Assembly: GCF_029369745.1 (NCBI RefSeq)
Contig: NZ_CP120210.1
Span: 5,270,001 to 5,334,000, forward strand
Direction: 5' to 3'
DNA: 64,000 bases
Origin: Amycolatopsis sp. QT-25
Lineage (GTDB): Bacteria > Actinomycetota > Actinomycetes > Mycobacteriales > Pseudonocardiaceae
Of the stretch, positions 44,400 through 55,104 are shown piece by piece. The position numbers and the translations under genes were made by a program. Under the pieces are notes generated by a model that did no database searches, was not told the origin of the DNA, and worked only from the letters and a program-made list of their open reading frames with translations. Every line of letters starts with the position of its first letter. Position 1 is the first letter of the stretch.

Positions 44400-46252
44400 T
44401 CACTTCATCCGGAAGTCGTGGTGTTCCGGCAGCGGTTCGTCCGAAACCGCCGCCCAAGTGTCCGACAACGACGTTTCCCCTTCCCGGAGGTTCGCGACCT
44501 CGAAACCCGTGTCGTAGACGGCTTTGGCCCCGGCGAGGTCACCTTGGGCGAGCAGGGTCCGGGCGGTCAGCAAGGCGATCCGCCCGGCACGGGGAAGCCC
44601 GTGCAGGAGCGCGCTCGCTTCGTCCGCGAGCCCCGCCGCGAGTTGCTCCGCGATCGCCTCGACGACCAGAGCACGCGGTGACGGTGCGAGGGCGACCGCA
44701 CGCCGGTACAGCCAGGCGGCCTCGTGTCCCGCCGTGGCGACCGCGAGATTGCGCAACGCCCAGGGGTTCTCGGCCGCCGCGACGGATTCACGCCAGGCGC
44801 GGACCGCGTCCGAATGCCGTCCGGCCGCCCAGTACGCGACCCCGCGGTGATACCAGGTCAGCCAGTTCTTCGGGGCGTACTCCAGAAGTTCCGCCCAGTA
44901 CCGGTTCACCAGTGTCGGCGGGGGCACGGTGAGCGGATCCCCGTCCGGCGGCGTGCCGTCGAGCAGCGCGAGCCAGGGCTCCTGGTCCGGCCCGAGCGCT
45001 TCGTCCGGGAACGGCGTGCCGGGCAGGCACATCGGCGCGCGCCGGTTCTCCAGCGCGCCCCAGCCGGAACCGGTGGCCAGAAAGGATTCCGGGGTGACGT
45101 CGGCGATCTTCCGCCAGTCATCGAGATATTCGTCCATGGTTTCGACCGACGGCAGACCGGCGGCGACGGCCTCGCACGCCATCGCCCAGTCTTCGCCGTG
45201 CACGGCCGCGGAATCCGCGGTGACCGGACCATAGGCCTCCAGCCAGTCCCAGCTCTCCCCCGGCGGCAAGCGCAGATGCTCCAGCTGGGTGCGGGCCAGC
45301 CCGGCTTGGATCTCCAGATAGCCGCCGGCGCCGGGAGCCAGCCATTCCTGCCAGCGGCGCCCCCCGGTGGATTCGCCCCACAGGAACAGTTTCCGGCCGC
45401 GCAACCGGCCGGTGGACAGCTGGGCCAGCCCCGTCCCGTCTGCCTCGACCGCCGCGACCCACGGCCTTCCGGTCACTTCGAAGAAGTAGTCCGCCGCGGC
45501 CTCGGCGCGAGCCGGATAGGTCAGCTCGCCGGGCACGTCGACCAGGTCGAGTCGCTCCGAATAGCCGTAATGCCAAGCTCGGGTCGCGGGCGCCACTACG
45601 CGGGTGCCTTCGTTCCGCGGCACCGCGATGTTCGACCACCAGTACACCGGGACGTCGGAGGGATGGGGGTTCCGCACCCGCACGGCCACGAGCAGCTGAT
45701 CCGAGTCGTCCGGCAGCCAGAAGTCGAGCTGGAACGGCAGGTCGCGGGTGCGTTCCCACTCCCACAACCGCAGCACCGGTGTCCTGTCCGGGCCCTCGAT
45801 CTCCGCGGCGAACACCGGCTCGCAGGTCGACGTCGTATGCCCGGTGCTCCCGAGGTTCCATTCGACACCGCCGGCGAACCACGCGTCCCGCAACGCGAGG
45901 TTCGCGGGCTGGAACACCGGATTGCGGTAGAGCAGTTCGCGGCCGGAGGGCTTGTGGACCAGCGAGTACAGCCGTCCGCCCAGCGACGGCAGGACCGTGG
46001 CCCGCAGCTTCTCGTTCTCCAGCACCAACGCCGGAAGTTCGCGTTCCGTGCGCTCCCGGGTGTAGCCGTCCTGAAGCAGGCACGGCAACGGGGTGTCCAG
46101 GCGGCCGTAGCCGATGTTCTCCGCCAGATCCGGCGGCAATTCGTCGACGTTGGACACCTTGGCCACCGCTTCGGGTTTCCGGAGCGGTGGCAACGGGTTC
46201 TCCGGCCCCAGCTCGGCGGCCGGGAGCACCAGCCCGGAGCGGTACAGGCGGG

Positions 46253-46256
<4 letters not shown>
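44400..46256 (-). CDS. DUF5107 domain protein with TPR-like C-terminus
   Basis: This 618-residue protein has a galactose-mutarotase-like DUF5107 beta-sandwich (about residues 50-330, with LGGRLYSLVHKPSGRELLYR, GGVEWNLGSTGH and YWWSNIAVP) and a helical C-terminal half with TPR-like repeats (WLTWYHRGVAYWAAGRHSDA). It has no signal peptide. Proteins of this kind are frequent neighbours of sugar ABC importers in actinobacteria; a role in sugar anomer handling or sensing is inferred only from that. The ATG at 46256 overlaps the ATPase stop (ATGA). Confidence 0.75.
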
Positions 46257-47320
<1,064 letters not shown>

Positions 47321-47326
47321 CAGGTC

Positions 47327-48256
47327 CTACTTTCCGGCGCCGAGGGTCAGGCCGGTGATGATCCGGCGGGCGAGTACGAGGTAGAGCACGAGCATCGGGA
47401 GCACGACGATCGCCACACCGGCGATCAGTCCGCCGTACTCCGACTGGTAACTCGCGGCCCCGTAGAAGGTGAACAACGCGCGGGACAGCGTGAAATGCGC
47501 CTGGTCCTTGAGGAACACGATCGCCAGCAGCGTCTCGTTCCACAGGCCGATGGCGTTCAGCGTCAACGCGGTGATCATGCCGCCGCGGGTCAGCGGCAGC
47601 ATCACCGAGAAGAACGTGCGCGTCGGCGAGGCGCCGTCGAGCGCGGCCGCCTCCTCCAGTTCGTCCGGCAGCGACCGGAAGAACCCGGTCATCAGGAACA
47701 CCGTGAACGGGATGGACAAGGCCACGTACAGCACGAACAGGCCGTACTCGTTGTCCATGTGCACCTTGCTGAGCACCACGAACAGCGGGATGATCACGGT
47801 CTGGAACGGCACGCCCATGCCGATCGCGACGACGTTCGTCATCGGACCGGCGCCGCGGACGCCGAGCCTGGTCAGGGCGTACGCGCAGGGTGCCGAGACG
47901 ACGACGGTCACGACCGTCGCCAGCCCGACCAGGACCACGGTGGTCAGCACCGCGTCGCCGAAACCGGCGTTGTTCCAGGCGTAGACGAAGTTCCGGAACG
48001 GCTTGCCGACGATGAACCACTGGTTCGGCAGGTCGAACGGCTTGGTGAAGATCTCCACCGGCGTCTTGAACGACGCCGTGAGCAGCCAGTACAGCACCAG
48101 GATGTTGCCGGCGGTGAACAGCCACACGATCGTGGTGCCCAGTACCCGCAACGGGCTGAACCGTTTGGTGCCGGGCGCCGGACGCGGTTTACGTGGCGGC
48201 TTGCGCACCGGTTTCGCCGGTCGCCGCGCGGGCGCCTCGACGTCGGTGACGGACAT
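47327..48256 (-). CDS. Sugar ABC transporter permease (MalG/AraQ type)
   Basis: This 309-residue permease begins with a basic proline-rich cytoplasmic segment (about 35 residues), then six membrane segments and the EAA coupling loop ELEEAAALDGASPTRTFFSVML. GGGAG lies 5 nt before the ATG. Normally such a gene directly follows its MalF-type partner; here 187 bp containing the MITE-like copy B separates them. Confidence 0.9.
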   Translation of the reverse strand: MSVTDVEAPARRPAKPVRKPPRKPRPAPGTKRFSPLRVLGTTIVWLFTAGNILVLYWLLTASFKTPVEIFTKPFDLPNQWFIVGKPFRNFVYAWNNAGFGDAVLTTVVLVGLATVVTVVVSAPCAYALTRLGVRGAGPMTNVVAIGMGVPFQTVIIPLFVVLSKVHMDNEYGLFVLYVALSIPFTVFLMTGFFRSLPDELEEAAALDGASPTRTFFSVMLPLTRGGMITALTLNAIGLWNETLLAIVFLKDQAHFTLSRALFTFYGAASYQSEYGGLIAGVAIVVLPMLVLYLVLARRIITGLTLGAGK

Positions 48257-48317
48257 TTCGTCTCCCTACGTGCCTGTTGGCGAAGCTGAAGGCGTACTTG
48301 GAAAACCGGCCGAACGC

Positions 48318-48433
48318 GTGAACCCGCCCTGGCCGAGGGCCCCGCTATCGCGGTGGCAGGGCGCCTTGTCCACCACCGTGACGTGCATGACCAGGCAGCG
48401 TCCTGCCGACGTCGATCGCGGTCGCGGGTTCAC
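48318..48433 (-). repeat. MITE-like dispersed element, copy B (116 bp), between two permease genes
   Basis: Its ends are GTGAACCCGC and GCGGGTTCAC. Read on the minus strand it aligns with copy A from end to end with about 13 substitutions and one single-base gap by eye. It lies 10 bp after the first permease stop and 61 bp before the second permease start, inside an operon. Transcription must pass through it, so in RNA it would form a structured intercistronic segment. Confidence 0.87.
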
Positions 48434-48443
48434 CACAGACACC

Positions 48444-49394
48444 TCAGAACTGGATCGCGTCACGGCGCATCAGGCGGCGGAGCAGGACGACGAGCACGGA
48501 CACCAGCGCGATCATCGCCACCGCGCAGGCACAGGCGGCACCGAAGTCCGGGGTGCCGTTCGAGCCGAAGGTCCGGTCGAACACGTAGATCCCGAGCGTC
48601 CACGCCTCGTTGGGCGGGGCGTAGGTGCCGGGACCGGCCAGCACGAACACCAGCTCGAAGATCTTGAGCGCGTTGATCGTCCACAGCACCCCGGCGACGC
48701 CGACGACGTCCCAGGTCATCGGCAAGGTGATGTTCCTGAACTTCTGCCACGGCGACGCGCCGCCCAATTCGGCGTCCTCGTAGAGATACGGCGGGATGCG
48801 GTCGACCGCGGCCATCAGGATGGTGATGTAGAAGCCCGAACTGGCCCAGATCAGCGAAGCCGTCACCACACCGGTCACATTGGCCGGTGCGAGGAACTTC
48901 GCCGCGTCGGCGCCGAGGCTTTCCAGCACGTGGTTCGCCAGCCCCTGCTTCCCCGGCTGGTATTTGAAGACGAAGCCGAGGAACATGCCGAGCGCCACCG
49001 GCGCCACGATGTTCGGGAAGAACAGGATGGCGCGGACGATCTTGCCACCCTTCATGTCCCGCAGCACCATCGTGAACAGGAAGGCGAGCGCGAACGTGCC
49101 GATCCCGCCGAGGAAGACGTAGATGAGCGTGTTGCGGAAGGCGTACTGGAACGAGTCGCTCGCCCACATCTGCGTGTAGTTGGTGACCCCGTTGGGTTCC
49201 GGGGTGTCGCCCGCGCCCGCCCAGCTGGTGAAGCTCAGCACCACGGTCGCGATCGTCGGCAGCACCAGGAAGGCCAGGTACAGCACCAGCGCCGGCGCGG
49301 CGAACGGCCAGAACAGCCGTTTCTTGCGGCGAAGATGGGCCCCGGTCTTCAAGTCCCGCGCCTGCGGTGCCGCCGGAGTCGTGACCGTCGCCAT
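48444..49394 (-). CDS. Sugar ABC transporter permease (MalF/UgpA type)
   Basis: This 316-residue permease has a cytoplasmic N-terminus with RRKKR, six membrane segments and the EAA loop LYEDAELGGASPWQKFRNITLP. I chose the ATG at 49394, which overlaps the stop of the binding-protein gene by one base (TGATG); the open frame further upstream lies on that gene. Confidence 0.9.
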   Translation of the reverse strand: MATVTTPAAPQARDLKTGAHLRRKKRLFWPFAAPALVLYLAFLVLPTIATVVLSFTSWAGAGDTPEPNGVTNYTQMWASDSFQYAFRNTLIYVFLGGIGTFALAFLFTMVLRDMKGGKIVRAILFFPNIVAPVALGMFLGFVFKYQPGKQGLANHVLESLGADAAKFLAPANVTGVVTASLIWASSGFYITILMAAVDRIPPYLYEDAELGGASPWQKFRNITLPMTWDVVGVAGVLWTINALKIFELVFVLAGPGTYAPPNEAWTLGIYVFDRTFGSNGTPDFGAACACAVAMIALVSVLVVLLRRLMRRDAIQF

Positions 49395-50794
49395 CAGCCC
49401 TGGTTCTTCCAGAACTCGGCGCTCTTGACGGCGAGCTGGTCCACGAACTGCTGCGGAGTCAGCCGGCCTTTCAGCAGCGCGATGTCGGCGGGGTCGAAGA
49501 CGTCGGTCTGCCATTTTCCGCCCGCGACGCCGTCGATCCCGTCGTACTGCAGGACGTGTTCCTTCTTCGGGTCGTCCAGCGCGGCCTTGACCTGCTTGAG
49601 GTCGTCCGGCACGGCGAGGTCGGCGCGCGGCACGAGGTTGTCGGCCACGATCGGGATCCCGGCGAGCAGGTCCTTGTTGAGGAAGTAGGCGATGAACGCC
49701 TTGGCCGCCTCGGCGTGCTTGGCCTTCTTGGTCACCGAGAACCCGATCGACATCTGCTCGACGGTGTCGTGCGTGGCGCCTGCGGGCATCGGGAACTGGA
49801 AGGAGCCGTAGTTGATCTTCGTTCCGGCGCCCTGCTTGTCCAGGTATTCACGGGTCTCGCTCGGCGCCCAGCTGCCGACGTAGAGGAAGCGGGAGTCCCC
49901 GTCGGCCCAGCGCTGCTGCACCTGCGGGAACTTCGCCGCGTCCCAGCCGTCGATGAAGTACTGGGGCAGCTTCGCGGTTTCGGCGGCGGCCTTGAGGAAA
50001 CCGGGCTCGGTCTTCCACGCCTGGCCGGTCTTGTCGGTCGCCGCCTTGTACAGCCCGCCCGCGCCGACGAACCGCTCGGCGAGCTGGGTGTAGAAGTACA
50101 TGTTGTAGAACGGGATGTCGCCGTCGAGGCTGATCGCGGCCTTGCCGTCGGCCTTCGCCTTGTCGAACAGGCCGATCAGCTCGTCCATCGTCTTCGGCTG
50201 CTGAATGTCGCCCGCGGTGTCCTTGTCGAACCACCAGGCGCTCGACTGGATCGTGTACGGGACCATGAAGTTGTGGCCCTCGCGGTCCTTGTTCTGCGGG
50301 AAGTCGTACGAGCTGGGCGAAAGCACGTCCTTGACGGTCTTGTCACCCTCGCCGACCTTCATCGCGAACACGTCGTCGACACTCTGTGTGCCCCCCGGCG
50401 TCATCACCGCCGCGCCGACCTTGCTGACGTCCTGGTCGAACAGATCCGGCACGGCGTCGGTGTTCAGGGCGGGCACCAGGTTCTGCGTGTAGGCCTTACG
50501 GCCCAGCCACTGCACGTCGACCTTGACGCCGGTCTTCTCCGTGAAGCAGGTGAAGGCCTTCTGGAGGACCTTGCCCTGCGGCTCGTCGGCCGTCCACATG
50601 GACCAGTACGTGAACTCCTTGTCCGACGCGGGTTTCGTCCCCGCCTCCGGACAGGGCGCGTTGAGGAACTGGTCGACGCCCGGGAGCGCGTTCTCGCCGG
50701 TGCCCCCGGCCGCGTCACCGCCGCCGCATCCCGCGAGCAGGAGCGCCACCCCTGCCGTCGCTGACATCACTGCCGTGAGCCTGCCTACCCGCAT
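49394..50794 (-). CDS. Sugar ABC transporter substrate-binding lipoprotein
   Basis: The ATG at 50794 gives MRVGRLTAVMSATAGVALLLAGCGGG, a lipoprotein signal with Cys at 23. The mature protein (about 440 residues) is a family-1 extracellular binding protein, e.g. FTYWSMWTADEPQGKVLQKA near the start and a long C-terminal lobe with KHAEAAKAFIAYFLNKD. It captures the sugar for the permeases that follow. Its own phased operator array lies 43-93 bp upstream, so the importer operon is controlled separately from the catabolic operon. Confidence 0.9.
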   Translation of the reverse strand: MRVGRLTAVMSATAGVALLLAGCGGGDAAGGTGENALPGVDQFLNAPCPEAGTKPASDKEFTYWSMWTADEPQGKVLQKAFTCFTEKTGVKVDVQWLGRKAYTQNLVPALNTDAVPDLFDQDVSKVGAAVMTPGGTQSVDDVFAMKVGEGDKTVKDVLSPSSYDFPQNKDREGHNFMVPYTIQSSAWWFDKDTAGDIQQPKTMDELIGLFDKAKADGKAAISLDGDIPFYNMYFYTQLAERFVGAGGLYKAATDKTGQAWKTEPGFLKAAAETAKLPQYFIDGWDAAKFPQVQQRWADGDSRFLYVGSWAPSETREYLDKQGAGTKINYGSFQFPMPAGATHDTVEQMSIGFSVTKKAKHAEAAKAFIAYFLNKDLLAGIPIVADNLVPRADLAVPDDLKQVKAALDDPKKEHVLQYDGIDGVAGGKWQTDVFDPADIALLKGRLTPQQFVDQLAVKSAEFWKNQG

Positions 50795-50836
50795 CCGCCA
50801 CCACCTGGATCGAAGATCACACCAATTCTGCTTGTT

Positions 50837-50887
50837 ATTGCGCAGTTTTGTGAGGTTTCGCGCACATGTCAACAGTCAATTGCGCAA
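50837..50887 (-). promoter_or_regulatory. Phased GCGCA operator array upstream of the importer operon
   Basis: ATTGCGCAG, TTTCGCGCAC and ATTGCGCAA place GCGCA at 50840, 50860 and 50882, two helical turns apart (20 and 22 bp). The region is locally A/T-rich, as expected for a promoter. Confidence 0.65.
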
Positions 50888-50901
50888 AGTCTGCTCAATC
50901 G

Positions 50902-51756
50902 TCACCTTGACGGTTCGACCTGCTCAAGCTTGAGCACCCCCAGCAACCGCCGCACCTCGACGGCGACCGCGGCCCTTCCCGCACCGAGATACTTTCGCGG
51001 GTCGACGCGCTCCGGATGCGTGTGCCAGTCTTCCGCCGCGGCCGCGGTGAACACCTTGTTGAGCTGGGTGGCGATATTGATCTTCGTCATCCCCGCCCGC
51101 ACGGCCTCGGCCAGCCCCTCGTCCGGCACACCCGACGAACCGTGCAGCACCAACGGCACCGGCACGCGCTCCCGCAACCTCGCGATCAGCTCGAAGTCCA
51201 AGGCGGCGTCCCGGGTGAGCATGGCGTGCGAACTGCCCACCGCCACCGCGAGGGCGTCGATGCCGGTGGCCGCGACGAACTGTGCCGCCTCGTCCGGATC
51301 GGTACGCGCGCCGGGCGCGTGGACGCCGTCCTTGCCCCCGACCTCGCCGAGTTCGGCCTCGACCCAGACCCCGTGGTCATGGCAGTACGCGGCGACTTCC
51401 CTGGTCGCGCGCACGTTGTCGGTGTAGTGCAGTCCGGACGCGTCGAACATGACGGAGCCGAAGCCGAGCGAGACCGCTTCGCGGACGAGATCGGCCGATT
51501 CCGCGTGGTCGAGATGCACCGCGACCGGCGTGACGGCACCCCGCGCCGCGGCCAGCGCCGCCGCGCCCACCGGCGCCAGTGAACCGTGGTACTTCACGGC
51601 GTTCTGGCTCAGTTGCAGGATCACCGGCGCTTCCGCCGCGGCCGCGCCGTCGACGATGGCGGTGATGTGTTCGAGCTGGATCGCGTTGAACGCGCCGCAG
51701 CCGTGCCGGGCCGCCGCGGCGGCCCCGACGATCTCCCCGGTTCCCACCAAAGGCAT
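50902..51756 (-). CDS. Class II fructose/tagatose-bisphosphate aldolase
   Basis: This 284-residue zinc aldolase has AVHLDHAES (zinc His and catalytic Asp), EAELGEVGGKDG (zinc Glu), LVLHGSSGVPDE (zinc His) and KINIATQLN. The family cleaves fructose- or tagatose-1,6-bisphosphate to DHAP and glyceraldehyde-3-phosphate. The length fits the GatY/KbaY/AgaY group. The ATG at 51756 has AGGAG 5 nt before it and lies 8 nt after the kinase gene. Its neighbours, a PfkB kinase and a SIS isomerase, suggest tagatose-1,6-bisphosphate as substrate. Confidence 0.88.
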   Translation of the reverse strand: MPLVGTGEIVGAAAAARHGCGAFNAIQLEHITAIVDGAAAAEAPVILQLSQNAVKYHGSLAPVGAAALAAARGAVTPVAVHLDHAESADLVREAVSLGFGSVMFDASGLHYTDNVRATREVAAYCHDHGVWVEAELGEVGGKDGVHAPGARTDPDEAAQFVAATGIDALAVAVGSSHAMLTRDAALDFELIARLRERVPVPLVLHGSSGVPDEGLAEAVRAGMTKINIATQLNKVFTAAAAEDWHTHPERVDPRKYLGAGRAAVAVEVRRLLGVLKLEQVEPSR

Positions 51757-51764
51757 GACGTCTC

Positions 51765-52655
51765 CTAATCCGGGCGGGCGCGCACGGCGACCAGCCCCTG
51801 TTCGGCTTCGTAGTGCGCGAGGTCGACGTCCCCGGCGAGCGGGCCCAGCACGGCCGCCCCGGACAAGGCGACGGCCCGGCGCAGGATGTCCGGCCACGGT
51901 TCGGCGCGGCTCAGTCCCAGCGCCAGCGCCGCGACGACGGCGTCCCCCGCGCCGGTGGTGTTGCCACTGAGCGCAGTGGACGGTGCCGCGTGCCAGTCGC
52001 CGGAGCCGGTCACCGCGAGCAGGCCCCCCGGCCCCAGCGAGACGACGACGGCGCCCGCCCCCGCCTTGCGCAGTTCATTCGCGGCGGTGACCGGGTCACT
52101 CAGGCCGGTGACCTCGCGCAGTTCGTCGGCGTTCGGTTTGACCACGGACGGCCGTCCGGCCAGCCCGGCGAGCAGTGCCTCGCCGGAAGTGTCCAGGATG
52201 GAGGGTGCGTCGCCGAGGAGTTCGGCGTATCCGCCGGCCCCCGGCGGCAGGCTGCCCGAGCAGACGAGCACGTCCGGTCTCCGGGCCCGGACGGCCGCCG
52301 CAAGCGCTTGCCATTCGTCTTCGGTGAGCCGCGGCCCGGGCTCGTTCAGCAGCGTGACCGAGCCGTCGTCCGCCAGGACCGTGGTGGTGCGCCGGGTTTC
52401 CCCGCCGATCGGGACGGCGGCGGCCGGAACGCGTGCCGCCGCGAGGTCGCTCACGACGGCGGTTCCCGTCGCGCCGCCGGCCGTGAGGATCGCGCGGACG
52501 TCGGCACCGAGGGTGTGCAGCACGCGGGCGACGTTGACGCCCTTGCCGCCCGCCCGGTGCCGCACGTCCCGCACCCGGTGCACCCCACCCGGTCGCAGAC
52601 CGTCCACCGTGTACGTGACGTCCAGCGCGGTGTTCGGCGTGACGGTCAGGATCAC
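51765..52655 (-). CDS. PfkB family 1-phosphofructokinase / tagatose-6-phosphate kinase-like
   Basis: This 296-residue PfkB kinase has the N-terminal motif TPNTALDVTY, the glycine pair HRAGGKGVNVARVL, and the catalytic GNTTGAGDAVVAAL. LacC- and FruK-type enzymes phosphorylate ketohexose phosphates at C1. Placed between an aldolase and a SIS isomerase it most likely makes tagatose-1,6-bisphosphate. It follows the isomerase gene by 7 bp and precedes the aldolase by 8 bp. Confidence 0.88.
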   Translation of the reverse strand: MILTVTPNTALDVTYTVDGLRPGGVHRVRDVRHRAGGKGVNVARVLHTLGADVRAILTAGGATGTAVVSDLAAARVPAAAVPIGGETRRTTTVLADDGSVTLLNEPGPRLTEDEWQALAAAVRARRPDVLVCSGSLPPGAGGYAELLGDAPSILDTSGEALLAGLAGRPSVVKPNADELREVTGLSDPVTAANELRKAGAGAVVVSLGPGGLLAVTGSGDWHAAPSTALSGNTTGAGDAVVAALALGLSRAEPWPDILRRAVALSGAAVLGPLAGDVDLAHYEAEQGLVAVRARPD

Positions 52656-52662
52656 GGCCGCC

Positions 52663-53544
52663 TCAGGTCAGCACGACGGAACGGGTGAGACTGCGGGGGT
52701 TGTCCGGGTCGAGTCCCTTGCGGGCGGCGATGGCCCCGGCGACCCGCTGCGCGCGGACCAGGTCCGCGAGCGGATCCAAGCCGCTTTCGACGAACAGGCC
52801 GCCCGCGCGGGCGACGTCGTCGGCCAGCCCCTCCGGCGCCTGCCCGAACATCCATGTCACGCGGCCGGGTTCGCTGATGCTGATCGGCCCGTGCCGGTAG
52901 TCCCAGGCCGGGTACGACTCCGTCCACAGCAGACACGCCTCGCGGAACTTGAGCGCGGCTTCGTTCGCGATGCCCACCGACCAGCCGGTGCCGAGGAAGC
53001 TGAACTGCTCCGCGGCGACCAGTTCGCCGGGCAGGGGTTCGGCGAGCACGCGTTCGGCCTGGTCGGCGACCGCCGCCAGATCCTCGCCGAGGTGCGCGCG
53101 CAGCATCGCCAGCGCCGTCGTGGCGAAGCGGGTCTGCACGACCGAACGTTCGTCCACGACGGACAGGTCGACGATCGTGTCCGCGGCGGTGTCGATCTCC
53201 CGTGGCACGCCGGTGATCGCGATGGTCGGCGTTTTGCCCCGCAGTTTCGCCAGCAGGGCGTGGACCTCCGTCGTCGTACCCGACCGGGTCAGCGCCACCA
53301 CGTGGTCGTAACGACGGCTCACCGGGAACTCGGACGCGGCGAAGGCGTCGGTCTCGCCGAGCCCGGCGGACTCGCGAAGAACGGCGTACGCCTGGCCGAT
53401 GAACCACGACGTGCCGCAGCCGACGATCGCGACCCGCGCGCCCGGCGGCGGCAGCAGCTCGCTGTTCGCCGAGGCCAGCGCCGCCGCTTCCCGCCAGCAG
53501 CCGGGCTGGCTCGCTATCTCCGCCGTCATGAAGGTCCCGCTCAT
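52663..53544 (-). CDS. SIS domain sugar-phosphate isomerase/deaminase (AgaS/GlmS-like)
   Basis: This 293-residue protein has two SIS halves: VAIVGCGTSWFIGQAYA and ALTRSGTTTEVHALL in the first, FLGTGWSVGIANEAALKFRE in the second, and the GlmS-like ending ESYPAWDYRHGPISI. Related AgaS proteins convert galactosamine-6-phosphate to tagatose-6-phosphate with loss of ammonia. The ATG at 53544 was chosen because the alternative start at 53574 lies inside the operator array. It is the first gene of the catabolic operon. SIS-type isomerases of sulfosugar pathways look similar, so the substrate is not settled. Confidence 0.82.
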   Translation of the reverse strand: MSGTFMTAEIASQPGCWREAAALASANSELLPPPGARVAIVGCGTSWFIGQAYAVLRESAGLGETDAFAASEFPVSRRYDHVVALTRSGTTTEVHALLAKLRGKTPTIAITGVPREIDTAADTIVDLSVVDERSVVQTRFATTALAMLRAHLGEDLAAVADQAERVLAEPLPGELVAAEQFSFLGTGWSVGIANEAALKFREACLLWTESYPAWDYRHGPISISEPGRVTWMFGQAPEGLADDVARAGGLFVESGLDPLADLVRAQRVAGAIAARKGLDPDNPRSLTRSVVLT

Positions 53545-53564
53545 GAACTCCCCATCCGTGCCGA

Positions 53565-53637
53565 TTGTGCGCAATAGCTGTCACGTTAGGTGCAATTTTA
53601 TGCAACGTCAATGCTCTATTAGCGCACTTTCACGCAT
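53565..53637 (-). promoter_or_regulatory. Phased GCGCA operator array upstream of the catabolic operon
   Basis: GCGCA-like words begin at 53569, 53590 (GTGCA), 53600 (ATGCA), 53622 and 53632 (ACGCA), at steps of 21, 10, 22 and 10 bp. This is the most regular of the four arrays. It also lies 49-121 bp before the divergent cobalamin-binding-type gene and might affect it. Confidence 0.65.
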
Positions 53638-53685
53638 TTGCTCCGCGCAGACGTGCAGGCTGGACCGGTCGCTTACCGTGAACGG

Positions 53686-54534
53686 ATGCGGATCGTCTCG
53701 CTGCTCCCCGCCGCGACCGACTTCGTCGCGACCCTCGGGCTCCTGCCGTCGCTGACCGGCCGGACCCACGAATGCGACTGGCCACCCGGCGCGCTCGACG
53801 ACGTCCCGGTGGTCACGAGCAGCGCGATCGACCACGACGTGCTGTCGAGCCGGGAGATCTCGGTGGCCGTCGGCGGCGGGCATCGCGGTTCGGGCCTGTA
53901 CTTCCTCGACGCCGACCTGCTCGCGGCGGCCGAACCGGACGTCGTGCTCACGCAGGATCTCTGCGACGTCTGCGCGGTCTCCTACCGTCAGGTCTCGGAG
54001 GCGGTGCGCACGCTGGACGGCGACACCCGGGTGGTCAGCCTCGAACCGCGAACGCTCGACGGCGTCTTCACCTGCTTGACCACGCTCGGCGAGGTGCTGG
54101 ACGTCCCGGAACGCGCGGCCGCCGAGGCCCGTCTTCTCCGGGAGCGAGTGGAGGCGGTCCGCGCCCGGGTCGCGGGGCGGCCTCGCCCGCGGGTCGCCGC
54201 CATCGAATGGCTGGACCCGCTCTGGCCCGCCGGACACTGGGTCCCGGAGCAGATCGAAGCCGCCGGCGGCGTCCCGTTGCTCGCGGCCGCGGGCGAACAC
54301 ACCCGGCCGATCACGTGGGACACCGTTGTCGAGGCACGACCCGACGTGCTGCTGCTCATCCCCTGCGGCTTCCCGCCGGACCGGACCGAGGCGGAACTGC
54401 CTTCGCTGACGGGTTTGCCGGGCTGGGACGACATCCCGGCCGTGCACGTCCTGGACGGACCGGCCTACTTCAACCGGCCCGGATCTCGCGTCGTCGACGG
54501 CGCGGAAATCCTCGCCGGCCTCTTCCATCCGTGA
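53686..54534 (+). CDS. Cobalamin-binding-type (BtuF/TroA-like) protein without signal peptide
   Basis: This 282-residue protein has the BtuF-like fold: MRIVSLLPAATDFVATLGLL, a helix-linker region and VVEARPDVLLLIPCGFPP near the end. ABC-type cobalamin/iron binding proteins share it, but here no signal peptide is present and the ATG (53686) follows directly after TTACCGTGAACGG, which suggests a leaderless or near-leaderless mRNA. Family members without signal are annotated as cobalamin-binding proteins of unknown role. CDVCAVSY may contribute a metal site. Confidence 0.75.
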   Translation: MRIVSLLPAATDFVATLGLLPSLTGRTHECDWPPGALDDVPVVTSSAIDHDVLSSREISVAVGGGHRGSGLYFLDADLLAAAEPDVVLTQDLCDVCAVSYRQVSEAVRTLDGDTRVVSLEPRTLDGVFTCLTTLGEVLDVPERAAAEARLLRERVEAVRARVAGRPRPRVAAIEWLDPLWPAGHWVPEQIEAAGGVPLLAAAGEHTRPITWDTVVEARPDVLLLIPCGFPPDRTEAELPSLTGLPGWDDIPAVHVLDGPAYFNRPGSRVVDGAEILAGLFHP

Positions 54535-54611
54535 CCGGCGTCACGGTCGAGGCTGTCACAACCTCGCGAGCCCACTCGTCAGGTGTACGGAACCGACGGA
54601 GAGGAAAGACC

Positions 54612-55085
54612 ATGGAACCGCGAGTCAATCTGTTCGAGAACGACGTCATCCTCAAGTACGTCAAGCGGCTCGGCGCCGCGAACCGGCCGATCGAAGAGTC
54701 CTCGCTACCGCACGCCACCCAGGAGCTGGTGAAGCTGCGCGCCAGCCAGATCAACGGCTGCGGCTTCTGCACCGACATGCACGGCAAGGACGCCGCGCAC
54801 GCCGGCGAAACCCCGGTGCGGCTCAACCTGGTCGCCGCCTGGCGGGAGGCGAAGGTGTTCACCGAGCCCGAGCGCGCCGCGCTGGCGCTCACCGAAGAGG
54901 GCACCCGGATCGCCGACGCGCACCACGGCGTCAGCGACGAGACCTGGGCGCAGGTGCGCGAGCACTACGACGACGAGCAGATCGGCGCGTTGATCGCGCT
55001 GATCGCCGCGATCAACGCCTACAACCGGCTCAACGTCATCGCCAGAACCCCGGCGGGCGACTACCAGCCCGGCATGTTCGACTGA
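54612..55085 (+). CDS. Carboxymuconolactone decarboxylase / AhpD-like protein
   Basis: This 157-residue protein has the AhpD-type motif CGFCTDMHGKDA (redox Cys-x2-Cys plus His) within LVKLRASQINGCGFCTDMH. Such proteins act as alkylhydroperoxidases or as electron-transfer partners. GAGAGGAAAG lies a few bases before the ATG at 54612. It is followed by a 3 x 20 bp tandem repeat. Confidence 0.85.
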   Translation: MEPRVNLFENDVILKYVKRLGAANRPIEESSLPHATQELVKLRASQINGCGFCTDMHGKDAAHAGETPVRLNLVAAWREAKVFTEPERAALALTEEGTRIADAHHGVSDETWAQVREHYDDEQIGALIALIAAINAYNRLNVIARTPAGDYQPGMFD

Positions 55086-55104
55086 TCGTCGTGTCTTCGA
55101 CCGA

